From contig QNQO01000813.1 of assembly GCA_003290165.1 (NCBI GenBank), forward strand, positions 434,001 to 498,000: a stretch of 64,000 bases of DNA. The letters are read 5' to 3'. The notes beneath the pieces were generated by a model, which worked only from the letters and a program-made list of their open reading frames with translations, did no database searches and was not told the origin of the DNA. The stretch comes from Berberis thunbergii (lineage: Eukaryota; Streptophyta; Magnoliopsida; Ranunculales; Berberidaceae). Position 1 is the first letter of the stretch, and every line of letters starts with the position of its first letter. Shown here in pieces: positions 23,461 through 34,379 of this stretch. Made by a program: the position numbers and the translations under genes.

Positions 23461-23954
23461 AGGATGGGGTTGTAGATGACGCTAGATATAAGTTGTCAGC
23501 GTAGAAGGCAAAATCCTGATTGATGTGAACAACGCAGAAGAATTAGACGATTGTAACAACCGACCAATTCACAAAGTGGACTGAAGGTGAAGCGTCCTAG
23601 AGTTTTTTTTAGCTTTTTAGAAGAAGAAAAAATGCAATGTACATATAAGAAAAACTTGATTGTTTTTTATTATTCAACTAGAGACTCCCCATCTGGTAGA
23701 ACACACATAGAGTGCTCCATTCCGGTCATCAAATTCTTCAAGAGATAAAGAACCAACCTTGGCTGAAGAGAATGTCACCAATGAAGGGAGATCCTCCAAA
23801 AAAATATCCTAACAAATATTTACATATACCTCCTTAGAGGATATGTTATTTTGCTTCTCAACTGAGAACACATCTTCTTCAGTTGAAATAGTGAAATACG
23901 AGAATTCGTTCTTAATGTCTTTCAGCAGAAGACATTTAGAAATACAAACATTTA

Positions 23955-24645
23955 TATATACCTCAATAGCGGATGACACTTTTTGTGAGTGAGGTAATTT
24001 AGTGCATATAAGCATCTTACTATGGAATACTTAAATATGTTTAAGTTTAGTCAAGTGGTCAGTAGATCAAACAAGCAAAATGTCTCAGTAGAAAATCACA
24101 CCTCAGTAGAGGATGACACTCTCCGTGAGTGGGTAATTCAATGCATATAAGCATCTTATTCAGGACTACTTAAACTGTTTAAGTCCAGTCAAGTAGTCAG
24201 CAGATCACACAAGAAAAATGCTTCAATAGAGGATCACACCTCAGTAGAGGGTGACACTTTCCATGAGTGGGTAATTCCACGCATATAAGCATCTTACTCA
24301 AGACTACTTAAATCCATTTAAGTTTAATCAAATGGTCAAAAAATCACACAATCAAAATGCCTTAGTAGAGGATGACACTCTCCGTAAGTGGGTAATTTAA
24401 CGCATAGAAGCATCTTACTCAGGATTACTTAAATCTGTTTAAGTTTAGTCAAGTAGTCAGCAGACCACACAAACAAATGCCTCTGTAGAGGATCACACCT
24501 CAGTAGAGGATGTCACTCTCCATGAGTGGGTAATTAATTAATAAATCACTGAGTATAAAAGCATCTTACTCAGGACTACTTAAATCCGTCTATGTTTTGT
24601 CAAGTGGCCAACAGATCACACAATATTACTATCCAATTTCCAAGA
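23955..24645 (+). repeat. Tandem array, five units of ~121-140 bp
   Basis: Each unit contains gaggat-acac, gtgagtgggtaatt, gcatataagcatctta, actacttaaat and gtcaag-ggtcagcagatcac. The gtgagtgggtaatt word falls at about 23985, 24125, 24263, 24384 and 24523. It lies in the internal region of the gypsy element, where Tat/Ogre-type elements often hold tandem repeats. Confidence 0.85.
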
Positions 24646-25079
24646 TAAACATATTTTAATCCATGATTAATTTCTAAATCCTCAAATTATGCTTAAGTTC
24701 CAACTTAGCATATTGGAAAATCATGAAGGAGGCCAATCAAGTTTTTGCGCCCTCAATGAAAATATTTTTAAGTCAGCAGGCTAAAAACAAAGTTGAATGA
24801 AATGTAATACTACTTCAACATAAGTTCCACAAAAGGGTCAAGAGATCAACCGACGTACATGAAGTTTGGGGATCATAAAAACAAATAAGACAACTACTTG
24901 ATATGAAGTCACCATCAACTACAAAAGAAATTCTAAGTTTCACTAGTAGATTAACATCTTTGGATCGATTCTTGAGTAGATCAAGAGACAAATTCAAGAG
25001 ATGAACTTTATATCTACTTGGCAGTTTAAAATGTAGTAGTTAACTAAGTTCTCATCAGCGAAGAGCTGGGGGCACAAAT

Positions 25080-25650
25080 ACCTCTCAAATGCTTGTCAAA
25101 AACTCATGAAATGGGTGTTAGAGTTGAGCCAATACAACTTGATTTAGCAGTCAAGGACAACTATAAATGCTCAAGCCTTAGCAGATTTCATAGCAGAATT
25201 CGCTCCCTCCTCAATCGGGGAAACAAAGTCAGCCAACAGATCAGTGTCGCATCCTTTAATAAATGAAGTCTCCTCAACTCATACTGAAACAAGTGTAGGT
25301 CATCCCAAGGATACATGACATTTATATGTGGATGGGTCGTCAAGCCACAAGGATATCGAAACAATACTTGTTTTATTTACACCCGATGGAACCATGGTAG
25401 AGCAAGCCATCAGCCTTGGTTCCAAAGCCTCCAATAATGAAGCAGAATACGAAACCTTGTTTGTTGTCTACACCTAGCAAAAGAATTGTCGGTTAAAAAG
25501 TTAGCTATTTATTATGAATCTCTATTTATAACCAGTCAAACATCTGGTGAATAGGTAACAAAACACCTAAGGACGATTTTCTACTTTGACATAGTCCAAG
25601 AGCCGATGAAATTACTGTGTGACTCATCTAGTAGATAACATAGTCTTCAT
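25080..25650 (+). pseudogene. Ty3/gypsy RNase H domain remnant
   Basis: Plus-strand reading ALADFIAEFAPSSIGET, then HLYVDGSSSHKDIETILVLF and EQAISLGSKASNNEAEYET. This is the RNase H core, with the first Asp (YVDGSS) and the Glu (NEAEYE) visible. Stops occur before and within. It is homologous to the minus-strand fragment at 21895-22391. Confidence 0.8.
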
Positions 25651-26018
25651 TGGAAGATTCTATATACAACTCATTTTGTATTCAACATACTATATTTCAA
25701 TAGAAGAAGAAACTCCGGGTCTCGCAAATGACTCCTTCATGACCAAGGAAACCAATCCAATTTTTTTTCCTTTTTAAGAGATATTTCCTTCCCAACAGAG
25801 GAGTCGACCTCCACTCTAGCAGGCTTATTTGAATTCCACTTTATCTTAAAATTAAAAACTCTTGGAAGAAGCTTCATCAACAAAGACGAATAAGTTAGCA
25901 AGATCAGGGGCATTCTAATTTTATTTTTGGCGGGGCTCCTCAGTGAAAATACATCTCCTCTGCATTTTAGTAAGAAGAAAAAAAAACAGTCAGCTCAAAA
26001 GCAAAGGAGATGAGGGCA
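25651..26018 (+). other. Post-RNase H non-coding segment and polypurine tract
   Basis: No recognisable integrase. It ends in a purine-rich tract just before tgtgggagc at 26019, the 3' LTR start. Confidence 0.5.
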
Positions 26019-26660
26019 TTTGTGGGAGCAAAAAATAAAATTTTGGGTCATTCCTGAGAAGCGCGAAAGTTTGGACCCAATGATACTCAGCAGAACACTC
26101 ATTTTCTACAGAGGAATAATATTCAACGCTGACCACCAAGCTTAGCAGAGGTCTCACCAAATGGGAAGTTATAACCATCAACGGGAAGTTACAACCGTCG
26201 ACGAAAGTTACAACCATCGAGGAAAGTTACAAGAATCTAAGGGAAGTTACAACCATCAATGGCTTTCGACCTACCACGTGTCTCACTCATTTACGAGCAG
26301 TTGACTCCCAACCTACCACATGTCTCAATAATCTACGAGCAGTTGGCTTTCGACCTGTCATTTGTCGCACTCGTTTACGAGCAGTTGGCTCTCGACTTGC
26401 CATGTGTCCCACTCATCTCCGAGTAGTTGGCTTCTCCTACCTCTATAAATAGCCAAACACAAAGTTATTTTCGAGCAACACTTTCCTGAATCTCAATTAT
26501 TTCTAAGTACATAGAAAAATAAATACTTTTTTGAGATACACTATTCTAAGTTTGGAATTGGAGTCCCCGTGGCAGACACCACACCGGTGTCAAGAATTTT
26601 CTTCATCTTATGTAGATTACTCCGCGTGATCAGCACGGGATCCGATAAAATTTGGATCCA
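26019..26660 (+). repeat. 3' LTR of the gypsy element
   Basis: Starts tgtgggagcaaaaaat and ends ggatccaca. It contains the gttacaac minisatellite (26160-26265), four ~43-60 bp units with tcgacctaccacgtgtctcac-like words (26265-26430), ctataaatagcc (26441) and the caccacaccggtgtcaag block. Confidence 0.8.
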
Positions 26661-26664
26661 CAAA

Positions 26665-27024
26665 TGCTTCTAGAAGGATTATTTCCCTTTGACACATGAC
26701 TACTTCCAGTCCCATGTGCATGGTCTGCTGGAAGACGACAATGTGACCTCTGCCTTTGCCATTTACTCACCAATCGTTCTACCACCCGTGTTTGCTTATC
26801 CAATATTTTAGTAAATTTGTGATGTGACCTCCAAGATTTTCTTTTTGTTTCATCTCCATTGGACTTGATTGTTCGGCAGAAGATTGCAATTGATGGTCAG
26901 TCGGTGGTGCTTCCAGTAGCTGATCGGTCAATGGTGGCTGAACTCGTGGCAACGATGGTGTCCCGGTATGGGCAGAAGGTTGTTCAACATCATTTTTGCT
27001 AGTTTGGTTTCGAGTTTCAGCCAT
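26665..27024 (-). pseudogene. gypsy gag start (minus copy)
   Basis: Starts MAETRNQTSKNDVEQ at 27024, about 130 bp downstream of the LTR and primer region, and runs to 26779. The DNA continues homologous to the plus-strand gag and stops exactly at the 3' LTR of the inverted neighbour (aatgcttctagaagg at 26661). Only the first ~80-100 residues survive. Confidence 0.65.
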
Positions 27025-27160
27025 TGTGTTGAAAAAAAACTTCGAAAAATAAAAGTGTTTATGAAAGAAAATTCAAAGTGAATGAACGAAGAAAATTTTT
27101 TTATCAAAGGAAAAGAGCTTGCAATGAATTTAATTTAAGCTTTCATTGAGAGCATCATTT

Positions 27161-27999
27161 TGTGGATGCAAATTTCCATCGGATCATATGTTGATCACGC
27201 TAAGCAATCTACATAAGATGAAGATTAATTCTTGACACCGGTGTGGTGTTTGCCACAAAAATTCAGATGCCAAAGTTAGAACAATGACTTTAGGAAAATA
27301 TTTATTTCTTCGTATTTTAAGAAAGAATTGTGAATTAAAAAAAAGTTACCCGAAAATAGCCGTGTTTTGCTATTTATAGAGGCAGTAGGAGTCAACGGCT
27401 TGTAAATGAGTTGGATACGTGGCAGGTCGGGAGCCAACTGCTCGTAGACGAGTGAGATACGTGGCAGGTCGGGAGCCCACTATTTGTAGACGAGTGAGAC
27501 GTGTGGTAGGTCGGAGGCCAATTGCTCGTAAAAGAGTGAGATACGTGGCAGGTCGAGAGCCAACTATTAGACGTGTGAGACACGTGGCAGGTCGGGAGCC
27601 AACTAGTCGTAGACGAGTGAGACACGTGGCAGGTCGGGAGCCATTGATGGTTGTAACCTCTTGTTGATGGTTGTAACTTTCCGTAGATGGTTGTAACTTT
27701 CGTCAACGGTTATAACTTCTCATAGATGGTTGTAACTTCCATCGATGGTTGGAAATTCTCGTTGATGGTTATAACTTTCCATTTGGAGAGACCTCTCCTG
27801 CAGGTCCGTGTGCTCAGTTGAGCGTGGTGGCCGTCGCCAAACATTATTCCTCTGCTAAAAAAAATGTTTTGCTGAGTTGCATTAGACTCAGATTTGTGTT
27901 TTTTGTACTTGTATCCGATTTTGGCTGACTTCTTGGAAACGGCCCAAATTTTTGGGCTTTCTTATCTTACTGAACTATCGATTATTTTTTGCTCCCACA
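27161..27999 (-). repeat. Complete gypsy LTR (minus, 5' LTR)
   Basis: In element orientation it starts TGTGGGAGC (27999) and ends GCATCCACA (27161). A candidate primer site tgatgctctcaatgaaagc follows. It contains six ~43-bp units at 27400-27645, five of them with the ABRE-like acgtggc word, and the ggttgtaact minisatellite at 27645-27785. The ORFs 27392-27706 (minus) and 27419-27667 (plus) are read-throughs of this array. Confidence 0.82.
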
Positions 28000-28190
28000 A
28001 TATCTAAATTGGAATTGATTGTTAGGCATCCCACAATTGTAGGGTTGCTCCGTACTATTTCCCTTGCAAACCACTAAAAAAAAGATTGAGATCAGATATG
28101 AATGCGTTATTGCTTTTCAGTTACCGATTCTTTTGCCTTGAATCTTTTACCATTTTAGATATTTTGATTGCTTTAATTTTTCTATGAAAG
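28000..28190. other. Spacer
   Basis: Nothing recognised between the LTR end and the gene fragment. Confidence 0.5.
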
Positions 28191-28214
28191 TTCATCGATT
28201 TTCTTGCCTTTCGG

Positions 28215-28420
28215 CAATGCGGAGCTGTGTAAGGAAGCAAGGCGTTGGTTTTATGATGTCCCCACTCAACCATCCAGCTATGAAAATTGTTGGCACTGTG
28301 AGAACTTTTTTTACTGTGAAGACTGTATTCAACATTTTGGGTCCTACGATCAATCCTGCACGAGTACGTTTTGCAGTTGTTGGTGCATACAATGAAGATA
28401 TAAGGGTTTGCTCTAATGAT
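28215..28420 (+). pseudogene. PAT1: Anthranilate phosphoribosyltransferase exon fragment
   Basis: The frame 28184-28477 contains GVGFMMSPLNHPAMKIVG, then VKTVFNILGPTINPARVRF and AVVGAYNED. These are the conserved core of plastid anthranilate phosphoribosyltransferase (tryptophan biosynthesis, second step). Some conserved positions are altered: TFFT stands where a basic K-rich stretch is usual, and INPARVR replaces LNPARVP. Only about 60 residues of the ~400-aa enzyme are present, with no neighbouring exons. This is an isolated gene fragment, probably moved by a transposon or left by a deletion. The flanking frame has no other recognisable domain. Confidence 0.85.
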
Positions 28421-28479
28421 TATGGGGTCATTAGAGCTCTTATGTATTATGGGCACACTCGACTTCCTTTCTATTAACC

Positions 28480-29187
28480 AAATTTTTGCAAATTTCTTTT
28501 CAAACTATATATCTTCTTATATTAATGATGAGCTCACAAGTCATAACTGCATGATTCTATTATTTATCTTTCTTTTTTTCTTTCTTGTTGGAATGAGATT
28601 ACCTTGCCGACCTAAAATAAAATCTGTCTTTCTTTTTTTCTATGTCATAGTTGAAACGTTCAAATAGCACAAGAAAGTGAAATCAAGACATCAGAGCAAA
28701 TACTCAGAGTTATAACTCAGAATATGTCTGCACTTTAAAACTTTCACTAAAATCTAAAAAAATCTGAGGCTTTCGTTGAACTATTTATTTTTAATGGGAA
28801 ATAGTAGCAATAGGATAGATTGTAACATCTGATTCCACCACCGAAGAATACATATCCTGTGCAATTAATGTGGATTTTCCTGTTTTTGAAGTTGTGTCGC
28901 TAAACCAGCACTTTCGTGTTAATCGTTATTTTGAGGATGTTAGAAAGTGTATGTAGATTGATTTCTTGCTCAGAACCATGACATTATGCAGCATGTAACA
29001 ATGAACTATAGTATCGACATTTAAAATGGATATGATGCGTAAATACCATTGGACTCAAAATAATTGTTGTAAGTTGAACTCATCATCCTAATTAGTATGT
29101 GTAAAGAAAATAATTGAAAAATTGTATTATTGTGTTTATTCCTTTTACTGAATATAAGCTTATATAAACTAACTTCTACCTAACCTG
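28480..29187. other. AT-rich spacer, nothing recognised
   Basis: No coding motifs or repeat signature visible. Confidence 0.5.
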
Positions 29188-29733
29188 TTGGATTTGTATA
29201 GCAAATAACCAACATTGAAGAGAAAAAATGTGTCTTTTGTACTTGAAGAGAATAGATGTGTCTTTTGAATTAAGAAATGATGTGTCTAATCAACACACTC
29301 TTTTGTTCTCTATATATTGAAGAGAAAAACAAGTTCTTCAAACACATTAAATTTTTCTAAAGTTATTCATCCTTCTTCACTTCTGAGAGAGATTGCATTT
29401 GATAAATTCGCCAGAACCAACACCCTTGTGCTACGGTGTTGGTATTAGATAGTTGAATCCTGGTAGGCAGACGCCTAAAGAACTACAACACCGAGTATGA
29501 GCGAATTATGTTTATAAGACAACGAATTTGTTAGCCTCTATCCAAAATTCAAGATGTACCAATTCCGCCAATTCAAGATAGTGATTTCGCAAGCCTCTAT
29601 CTGCAATACATGTTAGTAGAGTTATTTATTTTATTTGATTTCGTTGTAATCAATTTATAATACAAATAGTATGTGTATTGTTACATTATTTATTTCAAAT
29701 AAACTTATACATTGTTTTGATTGTTCTCCAACA
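29188..29733 (+). repeat. 5' LTR of the deleted copia element
   Basis: Starts tgttggatttgtatagc and ends gttctccaaca. The following atttatagatagagctatgg looks like a decayed iMet primer site. It carries a tatatattg box near 29311. The start is set by the TGTTG/CAACA symmetry. Confidence 0.7.
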
Positions 29734-29749
29734 ATTTATAGATAGAGCT

Positions 29750-30660
29750 ATGGAACAATCGGTTAATGACATCAAACCCCATGTTGAGAAACAAAACAAG
29801 TTCAAGGGTATGAATTTCAAACGCTGACAACAAAAGATGTTGTTCTATCTAACAACCTTAAACCTTACTCATATTGTCAAGGAAGATGTTCCTGTTACTG
29901 AAGGAGATGATATTTCCACAGATCAGTTTAATGCAATTGATGCATGAAAACATAATGAGTTTTTATGCATAAACTATATCCTAAACAGTCTCAATGATAT
30001 GTTGTATGATGTGTATAGATCATACAAAACAACAAAAGAACTTTGGGATTCCATGGAAAATAAATATAAAATTGAAGATGTTGGTTCAAAAAAGTTTATC
30101 ATTGGGAAATTTTTAAAGTACCAAATGATAGACTCGAAGACTGTTGTGAACCAAGTGGGGGAACTCCAGATTATGATCCTAGAACTTGCTGCAGAGGGAA
30201 TGGAATTGCCACACCAATTTGCTGTCGGGGCTATCATTGAGAAATTGCCCTATTTTGGAACAATTTCAAAATTCATCTCAAACATAAAAAAAAAAAAACT
30301 AATATCAATGGAGGATTTGGTTCTCAATTTAAGGGTTCAAGAAGATCACCGCAAGAGTATGGGAATAAATATTTCTGAGTTCGACGCCAAAGCCAATGTT
30401 GTTGAGGATGGAAACAAGTCCAAGTACAAAATTCAGAAAAAGAAAAACAAGTATGATGGAAAATGTCCACACTCACATGCACTTGTTCCAAAAGGGAAGA
30501 ATTTCAAACAAATTAAATGTGCATGTTGGGTATGTGGAAAGCCTGGACACAAGGCACAAGACTGCCACCACAAGAAGGAGAATCCTACTGCAAACAAGGA
30601 TTGGTGGGTTGACACTGGTGCAACAAGGCAACAATGTCGTGAAAATCACAAAAACAAATG
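29750..30660 (+). pseudogene. copia gag with zinc knuckle and protease start
   Basis: Begins MEQSVNDIKPHVEKQNKF near 29751. It is interrupted by stops at about 29825 and 29944 and is then open from 29999 to 30661. Recognisable parts are DVYRSYKTTKELWDSMENKY, then VNQVGELQIMILELAAEGM. An intact CCHC knuckle CWVCGKPGHKAQDC is near 30526-30567. The protease opening WWVDTGAT is near 30603. After TGATR the sequence jumps to RNase H, so protease, integrase and RT are deleted. Confidence 0.9.
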
Positions 30661-30666
30661 AGTATA

Positions 30667-31020
30667 ACACGTTCCACAATTCAATTTGAATTTATAGCCT
30701 TAGATCAGACTGCTAAAGAAGCAGATTGGCTGAGAAATTTTTTAGATGACATTCCGTTATGGCCTCAACCTATGACTGCTATATGTATTCACTATGATTG
30801 CATGGCAGCTGTTGCGCGAGCGAAAAATAACATTTACAATGGTAAGTCTAAGCACATAAGACGACGGCATAAACACAATAAAACAATTGCTCAAAACTAG
30901 GATCATTTCAATTGACAATGTGAAGTCAAAGAAGAATATTGCGGATCAACTTACAAAAGGTATAACAAAAGAGCAAGTGTTAAAATTATCTAGGGGAATG
31001 GGTTTAAAGCCAATCCAATG
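30667..31020 (+). pseudogene. copia RNase H C-terminal part
   Basis: Frame 30658-30900 reads RSTIQFEFIALDQTAKEADW, then PMTAICIHYDCMAAVARAKN and NGKSKHIRRRH. This is the end of a copia RNase H. A frame change near 30895 leads into KSKKNIADQLTKG-like coding. No catalytic pol remains upstream. Confidence 0.88.
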
Positions 31021-31570
31021 AGGAATATATCTGGCGAAAACCTAACCTAGCCAAATGAAATTCCAAGGCCTAGGTTCAAAAAGGCAAATTAGTTAGGTAA
31101 AACTCAAAGAATAGAGTGTACACACTCATTCCTATGATAAGAAATGTATACTACTTGTGATGGTCAGGGTGAGTATTTATTTATTCTTAATGACACTAAT
31201 TTCTTGAGAGATAAGATGAATACAACATGGTATTAATAATCTAAGTGTCACCTATATGGGAGTAAATGTGGGGTCGCATTTATGAGAATGATATGGCTGA
31301 GTTCTCTAAAACTCTCATGAATTTGGGATTTGTTCAAGACCAAAATGAACACAACAGTATGAATTGAAAAATGTGAAGATATAATATGTGTGATGCTCAC
31401 ACTACAACACAAATGCCCAATAATAGCATTTGTTAATAGCGTTTTTGCTAAATACACTATCAAATATCAAATTTTAATGTAAACAAAAATGAAAACGCTG
31501 TAAAAAAAGGCTAGCTTTTTGGCTCTCGCATATTTCCTCCCTCGTTTTACTGGGCGCTCGAGTTAGAGCT

Positions 31571-31800
31571 CGATGAACTTCACCCTCCCTCAAACTCGTC
31601 GTCTCCCTCACTGCTCCCTCATCTCGCCATCTCCCTCCCTACTCTTTCCATATCTCCATCTTCCTCACTGCTCCCTCCATCTCGCCATCTCCCTCACTGC
31701 TCCCTCCATCTCTCCAACGCCCTCACTGCTTTCTCCATATCTTCATCTTCATCTCCCTTACTGCTCCCTCCATCTCTTCGTCTCCCTCCCTTTTTCTATC
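31571..31800 (+). repeat. Tandem ~30-bp ctccctcactgctccctcc repeat
   Basis: About six imperfect units of ctccctcactgctccctcc plus atctcgccat. The translated low-complexity ORF 31573-31830 reflects this array only. It lies just inside the CACTA terminus. Confidence 0.8.
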
Positions 31801-32229
31801 TGTTACTTTCCCTCCTTTTTTGTCGCTTGATCTCACTCTATCGCAGCCAATTCATCTCTCTTGCACTCGATTCACCTCTCACTTGATTCGACAACAGTTG
31901 TTCGTCTTTCTGGGGTGTTACTCTCACATCAACGCCACAAATGGATTGATTTCTCTGTCCCTGATGAAGACTATGTTACTGAAGAGGCATGGTCTTGCAT
32001 GACTGATATGATTTCCTAACAACCCTTTAACAAAGTTTCGATTTTTATGTTGAATGTTACTGAATTTTTATGTTGAATGCCCCTTTTCCTTTCTCCTCTT
32101 CTTCGCAACAAATCATGGCTCTACCTCCATCGAAACCCTTTTTAGATTAGAGACTAATAACCACATGTCATGTTTGTTTGATTTTATGATTATCGCTTGC
32201 TAAATTTCTCAATTTTTGGTGTGTTATAG

Positions 32230-32537
32230 GAGCAACACCTAAATCAGTTTTGGAGCTAATGAATGTGAAGGATGTAACACTAGCTCATGTGAAGAGCCAT
32301 ATACATGGGTAGATTAACACTTTGATCTAAATCAGAGAAGGGGTTGGTTTTGATCTTAAAATTTCCTTTTTATTTGTGTGTGTATGTTTTTGGTGGGGGA
32401 TGGAAAACAAGGGCTAAGGACAAAAAGGGCATCTACGGAGTAATCTTAGCAATGTGGACTCTCTCTCTAAATTTCTTTTGTTTGGATTATCATGTAGATT
32501 TACAGGACAGTGAAGAGTAGTGACAAAGGAGGAGCAG
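32230..32537 (+). pseudogene. KANADI-like GARP transcription factor, two exon fragments with intron
   Basis: First fragment 32230-~32307 reads RATPKSVLELMNVKDVTLAH then VKSH. The second, 32498-32537, reads IYRTVKSSDKGGA. Together they are the second half of the GARP (Myb-like) DNA-binding domain of KANADI factors, which set organ polarity. Intron borders are preserved: tatag before the first exon, gtagat after it, catgtag before the second, gtataa after. The last residues of the first fragment are altered (HIHG in place of the usual HLQ). A possible further exon near 32815-32899 (Asn/Pro-rich, followed by gtgagtg) is less sure. Exons for the domain start and the rest are missing. Confidence 0.82.
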
Positions 32538-33289
32538 GTATAATTTGGATTTTTACCTTCAAAACAACCCTAAGTTAGTTTTCTTCTTCATCATCATCAC
32601 AATTGTAGTGAGCTAATAAGAGAGGAAATAAAGAGATATATTCAACAGGTTAAGCTGATGCACTAGCTAGCTAGTAGTCCTCTTCTACTGTTTTCAACTA
32701 TAAAATAGTGGAGAGATTTTGGAGTCCTACAGACTTTTCAGCACATGATTTTGGTTGGATGTCTGACAAAGTAAAATCAATGACTCAATGTTGGTGTGAA
32801 TGTGTTGGAGGTGAAGGGTGGCTTATCTTCTGACAAACTTGATACCAATCCCTCTCACTCTCTCAATCCACCACCACCACCATCAATATTATCTCCTAGG
32901 TGAGTGCATTACCACCTCGATTTCCATCATTTTCTTTGCATCTCATCATCATCATATAACATGCAAATGATATGATTCAATTAAGGGCCGGTATCAAAGT
33001 CATCCACATACAAACAACAACAATGGTCTTTGTGCAAACACACATTCACACATGCCTTGATTCTTGTTTGTAGGTATTTTACTTAATATCATTAATAGGA
33101 TTTTGAGCAAGACAATTAAGTACATTGATATTGATGAAGACATAGAGTCTAGGACCTCTACAGGTCTAGGTCTCTGAGAGTTTGATTAATAGTGAGAATA
33201 TTAATTAATGTTGTTTGGTTGTTGGATTTTATTGACTTTTTACACAAATGCTGGAGAACCAAAGACAAAAGGAATGGATTTTAGTTAAC

Positions 33290-33450
33290 AAACATTAGTG
33301 ATCCTGATTGGGTTTAGCTCATTTGTTGAAGCTAACAGGCAAAGGGAAATAATGTTTTCAAATCAAAACATGGTGCTTGATCCTATGACTATTGCTCTAT
33401 TTGCAAAAAACTATGAGTATGAATCCTCTTCAGAAGAGGTTGATAGTTTC
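33290..33450 (+). pseudogene. Possible upstream RRP36 exon
   Basis: The frame ends in NYEYESSSEEVDSF, acidic/serine-rich, as expected just before the RRP36 core. The assignment rests on position and composition only. Confidence 0.35.
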
Positions 33451-33546
33451 CTAGCCTATATGCAATTCTATAGGTTTTTTTTTTAAATTTCTAAAACTAG
33501 TAAAATTATTGGAGTTTTTTCTTTAGCTGATTAAATATACTGATAG

Positions 33547-34375
33547 GAGGAGCTAGAGCGTGAGCTTGCCGATGTCTCATTTGAAGAGCTTCAAAAAGCA
33601 CGCTCTAATGGTTTTCAGTCTGTGCATCGAATGACCAATGGAGAGAAGAAGGTTGGGCGAGCAAACAAGAACATGTAAGTTTCTTCCTTGTAATTCTATT
33701 ACTCTCCTCAAGTTCTCATCTTTCTACCAATACTTGATCATGCAAATCTATGGTGAAGACCAATGGAGATCAGCAGCAAGAAGCCTGTTGGCAGGTATAG
33801 GGAAGTCATCCAAGCACCTAAAAAGGTAAACATGTTTTGGTGTGTAAGCTTCTTGTTGAATATTTCAGGACTAACTTGGATTTACGATCTTCTAAAACAC
33901 CGATTGATTGGATTCCTCATGATTTGTGAAACATATAATTGCAAAAACATTTATTGAAAGATCATACGCGAATGACTCCCTGTTGAGGTTTATAAATGGT
34001 CTCCTTGTTCACGACTTACTATATTTATTAACTTAGCATCCTATTTTGGATGGGTTTGTTTATCATCTCCTTTTGTTCCTAAGCTCATGTATGCTACTAT
34101 GCTAGCCCAAAAACCCGGACTTGATGCCAACTACTATAGTAAAAGAAATCCATTGAAACTACTTAGGTAAGAGTGAGATAACAATTTGATTCTGGGTTGC
34201 ATTTGCAGATCAATCTTTTTTTTCAACACATCTACATTCTGAAAATCCTTAACAAATTAGTTATTTTGATGATATGATTGTTTGTTTACTGGTTTATTGT
34301 TTTATTTCTATTAATTTTCAGGTGATTCGTGACCCACAGTTTGAATCTTTATGTGGGACTCTTGATCCTGACTGG
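33547..34375 (+). pseudogene. RRP36: RRP36 rRNA-processing factor, three exon fragments
   Basis: Exon 33547-33674 reads ERELADVSFEELQKARSNGF and VGRANKN. Exon 33758-33825 reads MEISSKKPVGRYREVIQAPK. Exon 34322-34375 reads VIRDPQFESLCGTLDPDW. These match, in order, the conserved core of RRP36 (early cleavages in 18S rRNA maturation, nucleolar). Splice borders are kept: tgatag/gaggag, acat/gtaagt, aaaaag/gtaaac, ttttcag/gtgatt. The C-terminal half of the gene is absent. Exon 1's last codon is changed at the donor. Confidence 0.85.
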
Positions 34376-34379
34376 TGAA

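Larger units (their letters stand above)
22458..26660 (+). mobile_element. Ty3/gypsy element, 5'-truncated LTR to complete 3' LTR
   Basis: Plus-strand element: LTR (22458-23010), gag N-terminus (23060-23460), a ~130-bp tandem repeat array (23960-24640), RNase H (25080-25650), purine tract (aaaggagatgaggg near 26003-26016) and 3' LTR (26019-26660). Protease, RT and integrase are missing, so it is internally deleted. It lies between minus-strand parts of the same family, an inverted nest. Outer target duplication not identified. Confidence 0.7.
29188..31396 (+). mobile_element. Internally deleted copia element, 3' LTR missing
   Basis: 5' LTR 29188-29733, a degenerate primer site, gag to the start of protease (29750-30640), then an abrupt join to the last part of RNase H (30667-31020) and the post-RNase H non-coding region. 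The 3' LTR is absent. The sequence ends where the CACTA terminus begins (31400), so the CACTA element either inserted here or replaced the end. Confidence 0.8.

Noticed and set aside
23955..24645. CRISPR-like regular repeats
   Set aside because: Whole units are repeated without unique spacers, in a plant retrotransposon. Not CRISPR.
27392..27706. ORF with repeated SWLPTCHVSHSS-type units
   Set aside because: It is the translation of the LTR minisatellite. The opposite strand is equally open (27419-27667).
31573..31830. 85-aa ORF rich in Leu/Ser/Pro
   Set aside because: Product of a ~30-bp tandem repeat, not a gene.
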